The notes beneath the pieces were generated by a model that did no database searches, was not told the DNA's origin, and saw only the letters and a program-made list of their open reading frames with translations. The translations under genes and the position numbers were made by a program. From Cristatella mucedo (Eukaryota > Bryozoa > Phylactolaemata > Cristatellidae), in the NCBI GenBank assembly GCA_009760855.2, contig WPIO01000049.1:2934501-2998500 (forward strand): 64,000 bases of DNA. Direction: 5' to 3'. Shown here one piece after another: positions 22,545 through 34,059 of this stretch. Each line of letters begins with the position of its first letter. Position 1 is the first letter of the stretch.

Positions 22545-22830
22545 TTAACACAGATATCGGTATAGACATAGACATAGGCGTAGACATAGACTTAGATTTG
22601 GCCATTGATATAATATATCTACGTACACATTGTCGTTCACTCAGACATGTACATGGAAAGACGTGTACAGATATAGATAAATAGATGTAGACACAGACAG
22701 ACATAGCTGGAAACCTAGACCTGACTGAAACAGGCGTAGGCATTGACATAACAAATAGGCACACACATAGGCATGGATTCATACGCGGACATAAATTTGG
22801 ACATATACGTAGACAAAGACATTGACGTCG
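22545..22830. repeat. Degenerate GACATA hexanucleotide tract
   Basis: An irregular array of GACATA, TAGACA and GATATAGA units on the plus strand. Parts were once pure hexamers. It lies about 260 bp past the stop codon of opsin B. Confidence 0.7.
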
Positions 22831-23091
22831 ACCGGACAGACCCCAAAAAAGTGGATCCTCGCCAATGAGCTCGAGGCGTAGCCTCTAAATCGAATCGGTA
22901 AATCTAAATACGAAAAGCGCGGGCCGCCAAATCGCAAGGGTCGTAAGCTGCGTACGGCACTCCAACCGGCACAAAGCAGCGGAAGGCTGACCGAAGCGTC
23001 GTGTCGCTGCAAAGATAGCGAGTCAGGCCCACACGCACGACAGCCGTGCCCTCGTTTTCCGCCGCCGCGAGCACGCAGAGCACGTGGAGCG

Positions 23092-23430
23092 TTAGCAGCG
23101 TGCTCTTTTGACGTCAGCGGAGCCAATCGGGCGCTTAACATCGGTCAGCGGCAGCTCAAGGTCGCCAGCACCGCCGGCGCCTCCACCGCCACCGACCGAT
23201 TTCCGGTAAGATATCCTTTGAACGAGGAGTCCCAGCTGAGTCTTGTGGTACCGGCTCGTCAGGAGCAGAATCGTGCCGTTCGCAAGGGGCGATAACTTGC
23301 ACAGGATGGCCGGGATAGCGAGGATCACAGGTGACACCCGGGACGAGCCGAAGCCGAATGCAGCGTTAAAGCTGACGACGGCGTACGGAGACCAGCAGAC
23401 GATAAACGAAGAGCCAACCATGACGATGAC
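23092..23430 (-). CDS. Opsin B last exon with helices 6-7 and tail
   Basis: The acceptor is CGTTTTCAG before 23430 and the stop is at 23092-23094. It joins the previous exon as TTK|VIVMVGSSFIVCWSPYAV. Helix 7 is VILAIPAILCKLSPLANG with the retinal lysine, then TILLLTSRYHK. The tail has a glycine-rich run and ends KRARC. Position 303 is Gly and 306 is Leu, so NPxxY is absent although Asn302 remains. Confidence 0.92.
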   Translation of the reverse strand, partial: VIVMVGSSFIVCWSPYAVVSFNAAFGFGSSRVSPVILAIPAILCKLSPLANGTILLLTSRYHKTQLGLLVQRISYRKSVGGGGGAGGAGDLELPLTDVKRPIGSADVKRARC

Positions 23431-26113
23431 CTGAAAACGTGGCACTGGATGCAAGCGGGAGCGGCTCTGCAGCGGCTGCAGCCGCCGCAGCAACAGCGGC
23501 GGACAAGCGGTAGAAGCGGCCACCAACGAAAGTTTATTTGGGCGTGACACTCCCTCACACCTTCTGCTTTCCTCAATCGGACTCGCGCCCTTGCTCCACC
23601 CGCTCAGCCATCGCGCTGCACACGAGACACTGCAGTCGGGGCCGCCTAGCAAAAGCCGAATGGCCGGGCGATCGCGCCATCCAATCATCGCTCGATTCGC
23701 TCAGGGCTGCGTGCCGGTCTGCCGCCGCCGGCGGCCTCTTCGCAGACGCCATCCTCATTGCTGATGCTTCCGCCGTTACTTCGGAGCTGCCGACCGCCAG
23801 CCCGCAGACGCGCGCCGCCTGCTCGACAGCGTCAATGTGGCCTTCGTCACCACCACCGTTACATAGCAGGTTCGTTGTACTTCTCGCCGCACCGCTTTCC
23901 CCCATTCTGACGTCGAGCTCATCCGTCGAGGCCCGCGCCATCGCTTCTGACAATGCCATACCGAGGCTGAACTGCTGCACCAGTTTCGGCCTCCGCGTCC
24001 CCAACTGTTCCTCTACTGCAAATACATTGGCCGGTCTATTCCGACGCTTAAAGACCGCCAGCTACAAAAACATCAGCTGCCGTACAGTTCCTACGCAACG
24101 ACATCCAATCTCCAGCTGCTGACTGTGGCACACCTTTTCCAGACGCCCTGAGCTGCTGCTTTCGTGTCACTCACTACCTCTCGACTGCTACCCTGACTCT
24201 GCCTGCTTCTTCGTTTTTGTTCGTTGCGTGAGAGGAAGAGTCTGTTGGCTTCCGCATGCGCGTAATAAAACCCGCTTAAGATTCGAGTGCAACGTAAAAC
24301 GTCGCCTACTTAACAACCTCTTAGCCCGCCGCTTTGTCGAGTTACAGAAAGAGAGAGAGAGAGAGAGGGAGGGAGAGAGAGAGAGCGAGAAACATTGCAC
24401 TAATTACCTTGGTCGTATTCGCGAATCGCTCGGTCGAGTGGTGCACGGTTTTGCACGATAACGGCGGCTCGCGCGGCGGCGCGAACGACGTGACCTTGCC
24501 CTTCGACAGCACAGCCGCAGACCTCCGGATGTGCACCAAAATTGAAGTGTAGCAGAAAGCGATCACGCCGATTGGAGTGACGAACACGGCGACGAATATT
24601 GCCACGATGAACGACGCATTGCTCGCTCGCGTCCAATCGAGCGAGCAGCCTCCGCGGTGAGGCTCCAGCGCGTAGGAGCCCCACGCCTCCGCGAGAGGCA
24701 GCGTCGCCCAGAGGGCGCTGTAGGCGCACAGGCAGATGCCCGTGCAGGCGATTCTTCTTGACGTCAGAAGTGCTGCGGCTGCGACGAGTAGCGGAAAATG
24801 AATGGATTCGCTGTCACACCTTCTGCTGGCAGGCGAAAGCCGGCGGCACTCAGATGGCCTCACGGAGTTTTGCCTGCGAACGCGGCGTCCCGAGCCGCAC
24901 CGCCGGTCCTGCGCTTTGAGCCAAAATCGCTAATTATTCATACCTGCGCGAGGATGGCAGACTACCACGTATCTGGTGACGGCCATCAGCGTGATTGCGA
25001 GCAGGCTCTGGTATCCGAACAGAAAGCAAACGAAGGCGTGGATGTGGCAACCTGCTCGACAGGAAGTGACCTGGCGTTTAGCTCATGTCATGTGGCTCCA
25101 GAAGCGGGTGGACGGACAGCATTTGCCAGCAAAAATTCACGCTCGCTAGCCCCAACCGCTCCGAAACCACGTGTCGCAGAGCTCGCGTCAGAGAAGGTAA
25201 AAGGTCGTAAACGAAAGTCACTGTGTGCGCAAGTTTTGAATTTCAAGTGGCCGTGCGAATGTACTGGAAAAGCATGACGGGGTCGCCGGATTGCGGCGCG
25301 GTGCTGCTGCCGCCAGTGCCAGCTGGGCCGAGACGCGTCTGCGGTGGGTTGACGCGCGCATGGTTTTTTTGTGGCCGCGGGCTCGTGACTTAGGCACCTG
25401 AAGAGACCCGTATGGGAGAGCTAGGGCGCCAAATTTGAGGAGAGTTTGGTCTAATTGAAGCTCAGTAATTGTAAGGCTTCTCCTTGGATTCGCTGTGTCG
25501 GCCGCAATATAATAGTAGTTATAACTTGATTTTGCAGACCGCACCGAGAGAAGTAAATAATCGATTTCTGGACAAGTGACGTACGGCGTGAGGTAGAGTG
25601 CGTAAGGTGTGAGGTACGCCGCGGTAAACTGAGTAAAGAGTTATAACGATGAAAACAGCGTGCGCCACCAAGCGTAAAAAGGCTTTTTGGTCGCTTGTCG
25701 CTTTCGACCGGCGCTAGCCACTGGGCTCTCTCGAGCGCTCAGCCCCTCTGCTACGCCCGGCATGCAGTGGCTTTCGCTTTCCGATCGGCGAAGCGGCAGC
25801 GGCGGCCAATGGCCGCTGCCCGTCGCCGCACTCGCTGGCGCCATTTCCGCCGACGCCGCCAGCGAGAGCTTACCCAGAGCTCCAAACAGCCATCGCCGAC
25901 CTAGCAACGAGATGGCCGACACGGGACACGTGGCGAGCGCGAGGCAGAAGTCGTTCGCGCTCAGTAGCGCCGTGACGAGCTCCATCGGCCGGAGGCGTGC
26001 CTCGGTCCTCGCTGCCGCCAGAGGGCGGACGATCAGGTAGAGGCTGAGCGCGCTCAGCGCCGCTCCGACCGGCCCTGCGGCGCAGATGGACGCGTGCGCG
26101 CAGCTCGCGCCGA
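23092..26113 (-). CDS. Opsin B, four-exon reading, apparently intact
   Basis: An opsin is a seven-helix membrane receptor that binds retinal through a Schiff base and signals through a G protein. Exons on the minus strand are 26113-25874, 25051-24944, 24778-24408 and 23430-23092. The intron phases are 1, 1 and 0, and each junction joins in frame with GT/AG ends. The product is about 352 residues, lacking an N-terminal exon that I could not find (an in-frame stop lies just above 26113). Conserved: Asp83, Cys110, Cys187, Glu181, CWSPY in helix 6 and Lys296. Unusual: His at 113, TRY for D/ERY, NGTIL for NPxxY, and no helix 1 Asn. It could be a diverged functional photoreceptor or chemoreceptor, or a young pseudogene. 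The subfamily is not assigned. Confidence 0.85.
23950..24260 (+). mobile_element. beta LINE 3' fragment in the opsin B intron
   Basis: It matches 56370-56680 of the beta LINE (GCTGAACTGCTGC.CCAGTTT, the TTAAAGACCG segment and 'ctgagctgctgctttcgtg'), on the strand opposite to the gene. A (GA)n tract follows at 24350-24390. Confidence 0.65.
24408..24778 (-). CDS. Opsin B exon with helices 4-5
   Basis: A 371-bp exon from GTCGCAG|CC to ACCAAG|GTAATT. It encodes helix 4 (ICLCAYSALWATLPLAEAWG), then SYALEPHRGGCSLDW with Glu181 and Cys187 in register with bovine rhodopsin. Helix 5 follows (FIVAIFVAVFVTPIGVIAFC), then the third cytoplasmic loop ending ERFANTTK. This is the clearest opsin signature in the window. 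Confidence 0.92.
24944..25051 (-). CDS. Opsin B exon with helix 3
   Basis: A 108-bp exon from CGAGCAG|GT to GCGCAG|GTATGA. It encodes CHIHAFVCFLFGYQSL and then LAITLMAVTRYVVVCHP. The cysteine for the ECL2 disulfide is present. Position 113 (the vertebrate counterion) is His. The D/ERY motif is TRY. Confidence 0.85.
25874..26113 (-). CDS. Opsin B exon with helices 1-2
   Basis: The acceptor is ACACAG before 26113; the donor is CTCTGG|GTAAGC. Helix 1 is about SICAAGPVGAALSALSLYLI with no Asn at the usual 1.50 site. Helix 2 has LLSANDFCLALATCPVSAIS with the conserved Asp, followed by RRWLFGALG, the typical opsin approach to the helix 3 cysteine. The acceptor is the weakest splice site in the model, and the start codon must lie in an exon further right, if it exists. 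Confidence 0.75.
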
Positions 26114-26529
26114 CTGTGTTTTACGAAGCGCCGACCGGGGCGTCAGCCTCGCTAGCGGCGAAGGGATCTAACAAACATCAGCTGATTCGACTTCCCTGGT
26201 TTGTGTAGCGGCAGAAGAGCCGGGGGAGAGTGCATGAACTGCGAGATTTAAATAGTTAGGGCGGAAGATGAGGATGAAGGGACCTAAAAATGAATGAGCG
26301 ACAGCTCCTTGAACTGAAAGCAATCTAACTTTGTAGCGTTGCATTCAGTTAGGCATGCCTGGCTCTTTTGCAACGCTATCGCGAAGAAAGTTTGCAGACA
26401 CAACTGTGCTGCTGCGGTGACGATCTCACAAACTACAGTTTGTTTTAAAATACGTGCCAGGCTGTGTAAATAAACTTCGGGGAAATATAAATAACATGAC
26501 ATTTACATTTACAATTTCGAACTGCGGCA

Positions 26530-26660
26530 AAGACTGGGGATGCCTCACGAGTCACGGAGCGCCGACGTATGAACTTTGGCCTTGGGGGCGAAATCGATCC
26601 CGGACCGTCCGTCCTTCCGGTCTCGCGCTCTGCCTTCTGAACTAGTGAGACTGCTTTACG
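26530..26660 (-). mobile_element. tRNA-like SINE, family C (tentative)
   Basis: The minus strand begins AAAGCAGTCTCACTAGTTCAGAAGGC (box-A-like) and has GATCGATTTCGCCCCCAAGG. A related stretch is at 33060-33175. Only two copies were seen. Confidence 0.35.
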
Positions 26661-27180
26661 TTCAATTCGGGGATTCATGGATTTGTCTTTATATTTCCAC
26701 TGAGATTCTCCGGCCGAATCTTGATGGGCTACGCGAAAAAACATGAGCGAATATAGTTTTAAATTTGAAATGTATGGTGAACATAATGATAATGATGATT
26801 AAAGCGAAGATGAGCACGATACAAATCCGGTTTGCACGATACAAATCCGGCTCGCACTTCCGAATGCAACCGGTGAAAAACTCGCTTCGTGCCATCTCTT
26901 CAATATTTAAGCACAGCGGACCTTGCGCCGACGGAGAAATGCCTGCATCATCAGAACGCCGCACGTGCAACATGACAGCGGCTAACGTTTGAAGTTATTC
27001 ACATTACCACTGAAATCCTAACCATAGAAAAACCCAATGGTGCTGCAAACTCGAAAATACTCACCCTAAAAATATGCTCGGTCAGCATACCAACAATAGC
27101 TCTGCAAGCCATCTAGGTGGGGCCAGCTAATAAAAGGATATCCCAGACAAGCTTGACTATAATTAGTTGACATTTTTTCT
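26661..27180. other. Unassigned region
   Basis: It contains a hydrophobic minus-strand frame (26689-26973) formed partly by ATAATGATAATGATG repeats. I do not take it as a gene. Confidence 0.3.
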
Positions 27181-27500
27181 AGACATCAGTAACTTACTTT
27201 ACGCAAGTCGTCCTACGGCAAACCAAAAGACGCTTACAGCTGGTGCAAAACATCGCTGACAGGCTTTTTTCTGCAGATGTAGCAAATGTCGCATAATGTC
27301 ACTTCTCATTGACCTGCACTGGCTCGTATTAAAGTGGCCGAGACATTCTAAGCTTGTTTTTCTCAATTTTAGCCCTCTCTATTTTATTTCTCTAGCCCCT
27401 CTATATCTAGAATATTTCGACAACAAGATTCGCAACGTACTTGCTCTTCCAAATTATGTCGTTGATCGGTTCCTCCGACAATTTTAAATCTTTTCGAGAC
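27181..27500 (+). mobile_element. alpha LINE fragment, strongly decayed
   Basis: It matches 'cagctggtgcaaaac', 'ttgacctgcactggctc' and the following 'ttagccctct' segment of the alpha RT C-terminus, with many changes and no tail. The 27060-27180 part also resembles 33655-33790. Confidence 0.55.
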
Positions 27501-29399
27501 TTCACACGTTTGGATATGCATTAATTTGTATCATATGTACTATTGCTTTTAATTTATGAGATATTTAAAATTAATAGGGAGCAACCCATGGCAAATATTC
27601 TCCTACTTAAGTATACCTGCTTACAGTAGTTGGCTGAGTAACAGTCGAAATATCGTGCAAACTGCTGCGTAGTTGAAAGACAAATGATATCGGCAAGTCG
27701 AACACAATGACCTGATACTAAAAAGCAGGCGACTAATCCCATCGCCATCATACTCGGCAGTCACACACGTCATACTCAGCAGTCTTCCTGGTTTGCTGCT
27801 ACTGCTCTGGGTCGGCCAACCACTAGCCGCATGAGAAGTGCTAGATTTCTCGAGATCCTAGCTGTGCCGCCCATGTTACCTAAGAAAAGCTTCAGCACTA
27901 CGATCACCACGTACTTCAGCTTAAACAATCTGCCACACCTGCAGCATGTCCTCCCCTGAGGCTTCTATGAAGAATGTACATGGCGATCCCTGAAAACATG
28001 TACGTACTGATGAGATTTGAATCAAAAGTTGACTTCGAAGTGGATTTTTCTCTTAGCATTCGAGTGAGTAACTTATCTTAGGCGTTATTGCTAAGGGTTA
28101 GAAGCCGCTAGGTATCGCTGCTCGGCCAAGGTTACCTGCAAGTGCCAGTATCGTTCCCAGTGCCACGCTCTGCCAGGGTGCTATCGTCACCATTCTTTCG
28201 TATTCGTCCGTGCTGCTGTCATCTGGGGCTGGTGGTGTATCGACTATTGCACTGTCGTTTGAATACTTACCCACAGCATCCCAGCTTAGGCTGCCCGTCA
28301 TGGTTCTTAAATGTTCCATTTATCTCCGTCTACCAAGGCAAGTAAACCATGCACATTGGCATAAAACGTAGGATATCCTCTGCTCGCAAGCTGTTCCGGG
28401 CAGCCGAGATTGTCTACCCTCAGCGTCAGGATCTGCTTAGCTGCTACCTTCATAGATTGCTCTACTCTGCGCTTGAGCGGCTGCACAGTGCCCACATAGA
28501 TTTCGCATTGCGACTGGTAGTCTCAACAAGGGTTAACAATCCTACCTGCAGGCCATCGATCGTACCGGACGGCAGAGGTCGCTCTACGTGAACAAGCAGG
28601 TACGCACCGACTTGATTGATCGGGGATTTGCGTCGAGCAACTCAGCTGAAAGGATATTGCTGCCTAGCTACATCGTCCACCTCATTGCCAGGATGCAAGC
28701 AATGAGATGATCACCGGGTACGGCTGAAGCATGTCAGGCGACTCACTGTGTCATTTGGCGGCCTCCATCACTTGTGCATTCCGGTTGGCTTGCACATACA
28801 TTACAGCGTGTATACATTACAACGATTGTACTGCGGTTTGCTAGCATACACACTGCCCGAGCTGGCACAGAAACACTCGCCAAAGTCACTGACCTGCAGG
28901 CTGGCTGGGAAAGCTCGACGCAGACGAGCATCGTTCGGACACTGCGAAGCAAGCCGCCGAGCCGCTAGTACTGGGCCACCTCGGTCACGCATCGACGAGT
29001 AGCAATCGACGTCACTAATCTCATTACCCCAGCCGGTGGGCGTCTGAGTCATGCAAGTCGGCCAGCTGATAAAACTAAACCGGAAGTCGGAGCATTAGGA
29101 ACGGACAGTCCTCCGGTCAGTAAGAAAGGCTCGGACGGGCTGGCTTAGCATTAGCCGATTTTGCGAGCTGAGCGGTTCGCTCGGTGGAATCGCTATATTT
29201 CGGTGCACTGTCAGCAGTTTCCAGTTCCGCATACATATTGCTGTCATACCTGCTGGCTCCTGACGGAGCTGAAGGAAACTGAGTTAGTCAGGCACAATGC
29301 TTTTTAAGCAGGCTTGCAACAGCGGAAAGAAAGCTTTGACTTCGAGTCAACTGTCGGCTTTCTTTGGTTTTTAATCTTGCAAGTCTTAAAAATTCTCGC
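27501..29399. other. Unassigned region
   Basis: I find no recognisable domain. 28100-29050 is GC-richer and has several plus-strand frames of 60-85 codons, including LYVNKQVRTDLIDRGF and LLPSYIVHLIARMQAM (about 28588-28707). These could be remnants of an unknown element. Confidence 0.3.
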
Positions 29400-30490
29400 A
29401 TCAGCGCAATCTTAGAGCTTGTGTGAAGATCGTCAGATGCTGCCACGCTGAAAGGGGGGTTTCGTGCGTGAAGAGCATTCCGCTTTATGCTACAAGTCAC
29501 ACCCCACTACTACCAGACTCTAAACAACAATGCTTTACAAGCCTCGCGAGACGTTTAGCAGGTCTTATCCGTCAGTGAGCCAAGCCTACTTATCTGAATC
29601 CATTTGTACTACGAGCTGTTGCTGCAATCTTGCAGAAGCTGTTGGGTATTTCGTTCGCTAATCACTGGCACAAACTAATCGGATCGCTCAATGCTAGTTG
29701 CTTCCTTTTCAATCGGTGGACGACTTAAGCAAAAGCTTAAGCAAACGGCAAGTGTCCACTGCACGCTACTCCGATCCTTGTCTGGTAAACAAGAGCAGCC
29801 GTCTACTCGACGATTTCTGCCGCAGTCACGTTTGCAGAACTGGCCAAGCGTTTTATTGAATAAGTATCGATTAAACACTACTCCAGTAAACGTATAAGCC
29901 TCTTTACAACCAATCCGTGTCCATGAGGACAGCACAGTGAGGGCAGCACCACTAGTATAAGCGAGGCGCGTAGACGGCCCCAAGTTGCGGTCGGGAGTGC
30001 CAGCTCGGCCATAATCGCCAAGACAGCAGACGCTGCCGGTAAGACTGGGAGACGGCCATCTTATTTACATTCTGACGCTGCCACCGCGAGAAAAAATACT
30101 AGTTGACTTAAAAGCCTCTTTGCATTGCAACAGACGAGCCTTCCGGCTATTACGGCCACTTGCAGTGGTGATAAAAGATCGCCCGCCCAGGATTTGAACC
30201 CACGACCTCGGACTGAAGTCGTGAAAAAAACTGCCTTAATGAGGATGCCATTGCGGCTACCAAGAGTGTGAAGCGGAAGCATCGGGCAAGGAGCTTTCAA
30301 ACAGGGAGCCCGATGCCGAGATGCCCCTTCAGTCAGGCAGTGGCAGCTTCCCGCTAGCCATTGGCGGCCACGTCCACGACGGCATGCTAACTCCGGAAAC
30401 GCTTATCAACTTGGCAGATGAGCGAGAGGCGGAACGTCAGTAAACGCTTCAACTTGCCAGGCAGCAACGCCCCAATCAAGGGACGTAGCC
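29400..30490 (-). repeat. Opsin flank duplication, copy 2, opsin part missing
   Basis: Nearly identical to 1-1090, including the SINE B insertion (30095-30262) at the same place. The match ends near GGACGTAGC at about 30488, where copy 1 continues into the opsin A tail. Here an alpha LINE fragment follows instead. Confidence 0.85.
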
Positions 30491-30514
30491 TTTTGGAGAT
30501 GCAATTGTGGTACA

Positions 30515-30800
30515 AACAAAATAGGCTTTCACTTCTATGCAGGTGACACTAAGTTTTACCTTGCTTGCTTTCATAAATTCCGACCCTCCAGGATGTCGAA
30601 TTCTGTCAGTTCTCTTGCAGCAGGTATTGATGTCATCCGCACGTGGATGGCATCAAATTTTCTTGAAACGAATTTTAATAAAATAACAAATTAGAAACGC
30701 GATTGCTCACAGTTGGCTCTGTCAGCATATATCCCGTTTTTTGCAATTTGCACAAAATCTAGGGTTTCCTGTTCTAATGTGATCTCTAATTAGCTCGTTC
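30515..30800 (+). mobile_element. alpha LINE fragment (RT catalytic region)
   Basis: Contains 'ggctttcacttctatgcagg' and 'tgacactaag', equivalent to the codons for GFHFYADDTQ (YADD has become YAGD), continuing to the KPSVIQKLER-equivalent region. Its left edge coincides with the end of the opsin flank copy. Confidence 0.7.
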
Positions 30801-32080
30801 TCCCAGCGATGCTGGGCGGCGCTCGCTCCGAACGAGGGGCGTGCATCATTTGGGCAGACGAAAACGAAAGCCTCGACCGGGGTCAGCCAACTCCCTTTAT
30901 ATTTGCGCTTTAAAAAACACCTTTTAGAGGTAGCCTTTTTGCTCAGGGTTTATGATTTTTGGTGCAAACTTGAGAGATAGTACCCTTTTTTTTACAGTGG
31001 GGCGCTCTGAAGAGTCCTTGAGAGTTCGAGCTGCAGCTGTGAGCCGACGAAGCGAACAAAACCGACCGAGTATCTTACTACTGCTTATCGTTCTGTAGCG
31101 ATCGCGATGTAAGAGCGTGTACTTATGTGCTTATGCCGCTTCCTGACTGTTGGCGTGTGCAGGTACTAGGCTGGGGCCCTCGACCGTGGCTGGCGAATCA
31201 GAGCACAGCATTACTGCTGCTAGGCTCTTGCCAATACGCTAGCCCATCGGAGCGCAGCTGTCTTGAGTTGCAGACGACACGAGTTCCTTTCTGAGTTAAC
31301 GTATGCACGCCAGTTATTAATTGCAGTGGTGGCGATTACTGTTCAGTAGGCTAACGAAAGTCGTCTGCTGTTTAGCAAGACGCTTACACTTGCACGCACA
31401 ACACTCCAGTGCCGCCAAACCGCAGCTTATGATGTAATCTGCTCATGAATGTAGGAAGCGCGAATAATATCCGGGCGTTCAGTATCTCGCCTATGGTAGT
31501 GCGCTGACGTTTGGCTATGCAGAAGACCTCAGAGTCGCAGCGTGCCTGGAGCATCTTTCGCGCCGCTCTCGCCGAGCAAGTGCCTGTCGTGCTAGGAATA
31601 CTCTAGATGAGCTTGGTGCGGCATCTTTGGGCGTTAGAGCCCAGTAGATGAGGATTAAAACTGTTCATTTTCAAATTACTTTAAAAGGAGGGAGCCCTTT
31701 TCACTGTAGCTCTCCACCTGAAGGGAAGCCTGAAGAGAAGCTGGTCAACTGGTAGGTGAGGCAATCTTCCACGTTCCAAGGTGTCAGTCTCTAGGAGCTG
31801 AGAAGCTCTGTCGCTGGATCAGGATTTGGATCAATTGGAGATAAATGACTTTGACTCAGAAGAGCTGTTATTGCGAGGGTAAGCATCGACGGTTAAACAC
31901 AAATATTTAAGGCGGAAAATGAGAACACATGAGCCTAAACTTGAATTACGGCGTCTTGAAGTGAATGAGATTTAACTTTCCTGCCGTGCATTCATTTAGA
32001 TTTGTCTGTCTCTTCGGCCACGTCATCAAAGTAGAAGCTGGCTGACTTGACGGCGATCTCGGGCATATTTTTAACTGAAC
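30801..32080. other. Unassigned region
   Basis: I recognise no gene or repeat family here. Confidence 0.3.
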
Positions 32081-32089
32081 CAGGCTCCT

Positions 32090-33015
32090 AAAAAATGCTA
32101 CGATACAGAGCAGAAAGAATTCAGCAATTGGAAAGGTTAAAGCTCGCAATCAGCTTGGCGAGAATATCTTCTGTTGAATCTGCAAGAAATCTAGGTGTCA
32201 TGTTCCAAAGCGACCTTTCATTAGATGACCGCATCAGCTCCACAGTCAAGTCTGCCTACTTTCAGCTGCATAACATTGCTCAAATTCGGACTTGTTTAGA
32301 CAGGGACACCACATCTAAATTGATCCATGCATTTGTGACATCCCGTCCTGACTTCTCTAACTCACTGCTTGCTGGTCTACCGGGGGTGCAATCAGGTGCT
32401 GACAGCTGCTGCGAGCCTCTGCAGCTAGGCTTGTCTGTAGTGAGCCTTGCAAACCTGGGCTGGCTCCCAGTCGAGCCACGGATCGACTTCGAGGTTTCGT
32501 CTCTCACTTTTTGATCCCTATATTCCTTGGCTCCACCTATAAGAGCCAATCCCTGCTATGCTAAGCATCGTACCACCCGTCTTTCAAAACGTAATTGTTT
32601 ACCTATACCTCGTACAAACCTCAAATCCTTTGGCGACCGTGTATTTAGTTCGTATGCTCCTAAAGCCATAAACTCACTCCCGACTTGCGTCACAACATCA
32701 CCAGACTTGACCACATTTCAAAGGAAACTAAAAACGCACCTGGTTGGTCACTGTGATTGGTCCTTTATGTATTATTCATTTTCATTTTTCATTTAGCTTA
32801 TGCATTCTGACACTGTGCACGCTGTCACTAATCATACCTGTGTGCTGACTCTGTGTATGTCACACCTAACCATGTTATTCTTATTGTTTATCGAACACGC
32901 TAACACTAACCATTCAATCGCTTTTCCCTTGCAGCAAATGCAAAGTGCCTAGAAAGAGATTGAGTCATTTGAGGGTGCTAGATTAAATGTAATTTACGAT
33001 TACGATTGTCATTAT
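32090..33015 (+). mobile_element. alpha LINE 3' portion
   Basis: The frame 32095-32514 has SARNLGVMFQSDLSLDDRIS and HAFVTSRPDFSNSLLAGLPG. 32527-32796 has RTNLKSFGDRVFSSYAPKA. The tail stem-loop is at 32935-33000 and is imperfect (AAAGTGCC...GGGTGCTAG). Frameshifts occur at about 32385 and 32515. Confidence 0.85.
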
Positions 33016-33059
33016 TAATTTCAAAATACAGAACGAGCGAGAACCTCGACCCTTGGCAC

Positions 33060-33175
33060 TGATGCCGACAAAAGCATTTTGCCTTGGAGCTTAAATCGAT
33101 CCCGCTTCCGGTTCGTGCATTCCGGGCATCCATGTCAAAGGCCCCGCCTTCTGAGGTACCGAGACTACTTTGAAT
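33060..33175 (-). mobile_element. tRNA-like SINE, family C (tentative)
   Basis: Shares with 26530-26660 the order 'ttaaatcgatcccg', a C-rich middle and 'gccttctga.gtac.gagac'. Weak evidence. Confidence 0.3.
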
Positions 33176-33424
33176 AAATTTTCAAAACAGTGCTGTATAC
33201 ATTTGCTATTAAGTATGTCCACTTGCATGCTCAAGCCGAATCCCTGTGTGCAAAGAAAACTAACTTGCAAATTTATAATTTTAAACTTAAGATTTACACA
33301 GGCGGTAAGGATGTTGACAATGGCGATGAAGAAGATAAACATGAAAAAGTACCGTTTGGGTGAGTGTGCTCGTGTTTCTGAAGAACAACCGGTGAGAATC
33401 TGGCTAATCGCCAACTCTTCTTCT

Positions 33425-33525
33425 CTGTGCTAGAGTGCCACGAGTCTTGAGCCCGCGACCTCGGCCAGGCCTTGGTCGGGGCGAGCACCTTAACCACTGG
33501 GCCAAACCAGCTCTTGAAATCAATC
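33425..33525 (-). mobile_element. SINE A head (tRNA-like part)
   Basis: The minus strand reads GAGCTGGTTTGGCCCAGTGG, then TTAAGGTGCTCGCCCCGACC and a box B equivalent near GTCGCGGGCTCAAGAC. It matches the heads of SINE A at 35471 and 45090. No tail follows. Confidence 0.55.
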
Positions 33526-33654
33526 ATAAAAAATCCAAGTAATTAGTTAAATTTAACTGTAGGTTACTTCTATAGGTTGATCAAAAATTGAAAAGAAAGA
33601 CTAAAAATTGGGTATGGCTAGCACATCTATTGTAGCGTCTACAACCGATCAACG

Positions 33655-33800
33655 TGTCCTGACTAGCTGACCACATCAACTTCACAGTCCAGTCTCCTTA
33701 CTACCAGCTACGTACAACTGCAAAAATATGGGTCAGCTAAGAAACGGATATCGCAGACAAGCATGATCAAAAAATCTTGATATTCCATCTAGACTTTGGT
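33655..33800 (+). mobile_element. alpha LINE fragment, strongly decayed
   Basis: 'tgactagctgaccacatcaac', 'acagtccagtctccttacta' and 'aactgcaaaaatatgggtc' follow the alpha segment encoding DDHISSTVKSAYFQL. Confidence 0.5.
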
Positions 33801-34059
33801 AACTCAGCACGTCGCAGGTCGATCTGCCTGTCGGTGCTCCTGCACTGCATCCTACACGGTTCGGCGACTCATCGAGATCTGGTAAAATTTCCGAAAAAAT
33901 ATCCGAATTATCATTGGGCATGATGATTAGTGAGGAAAAATGCTTAGAAAAGTGCCCAAAAAGACATTCAGTTCCCTGATAGCGCAATACAAGTGCATTT
34001 TTACTATTGTTATAACTATTTTATGTAATTATATTTAAATGACTGCTGCTTTAATAATA

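Noticed and set aside
22484-22684. Frame with Asp-Ile repeats
   Set aside because: Translation of the degenerate GACATA tract.
23573-24004. 143-codon minus-strand frame in the opsin B intron
   Set aside because: The region is GC-rich, partly overlaps a beta LINE fragment on the other strand, and has no opsin or other domain.
26689-26973. Hydrophobic 94-codon minus-strand frame as a missing opsin N-terminal exon
   Set aside because: Its hydrophobic run comes from an ATAATGATAATGATG repeat. It does not resemble opsin helix 1, and no matching phase-1 donor was seen.
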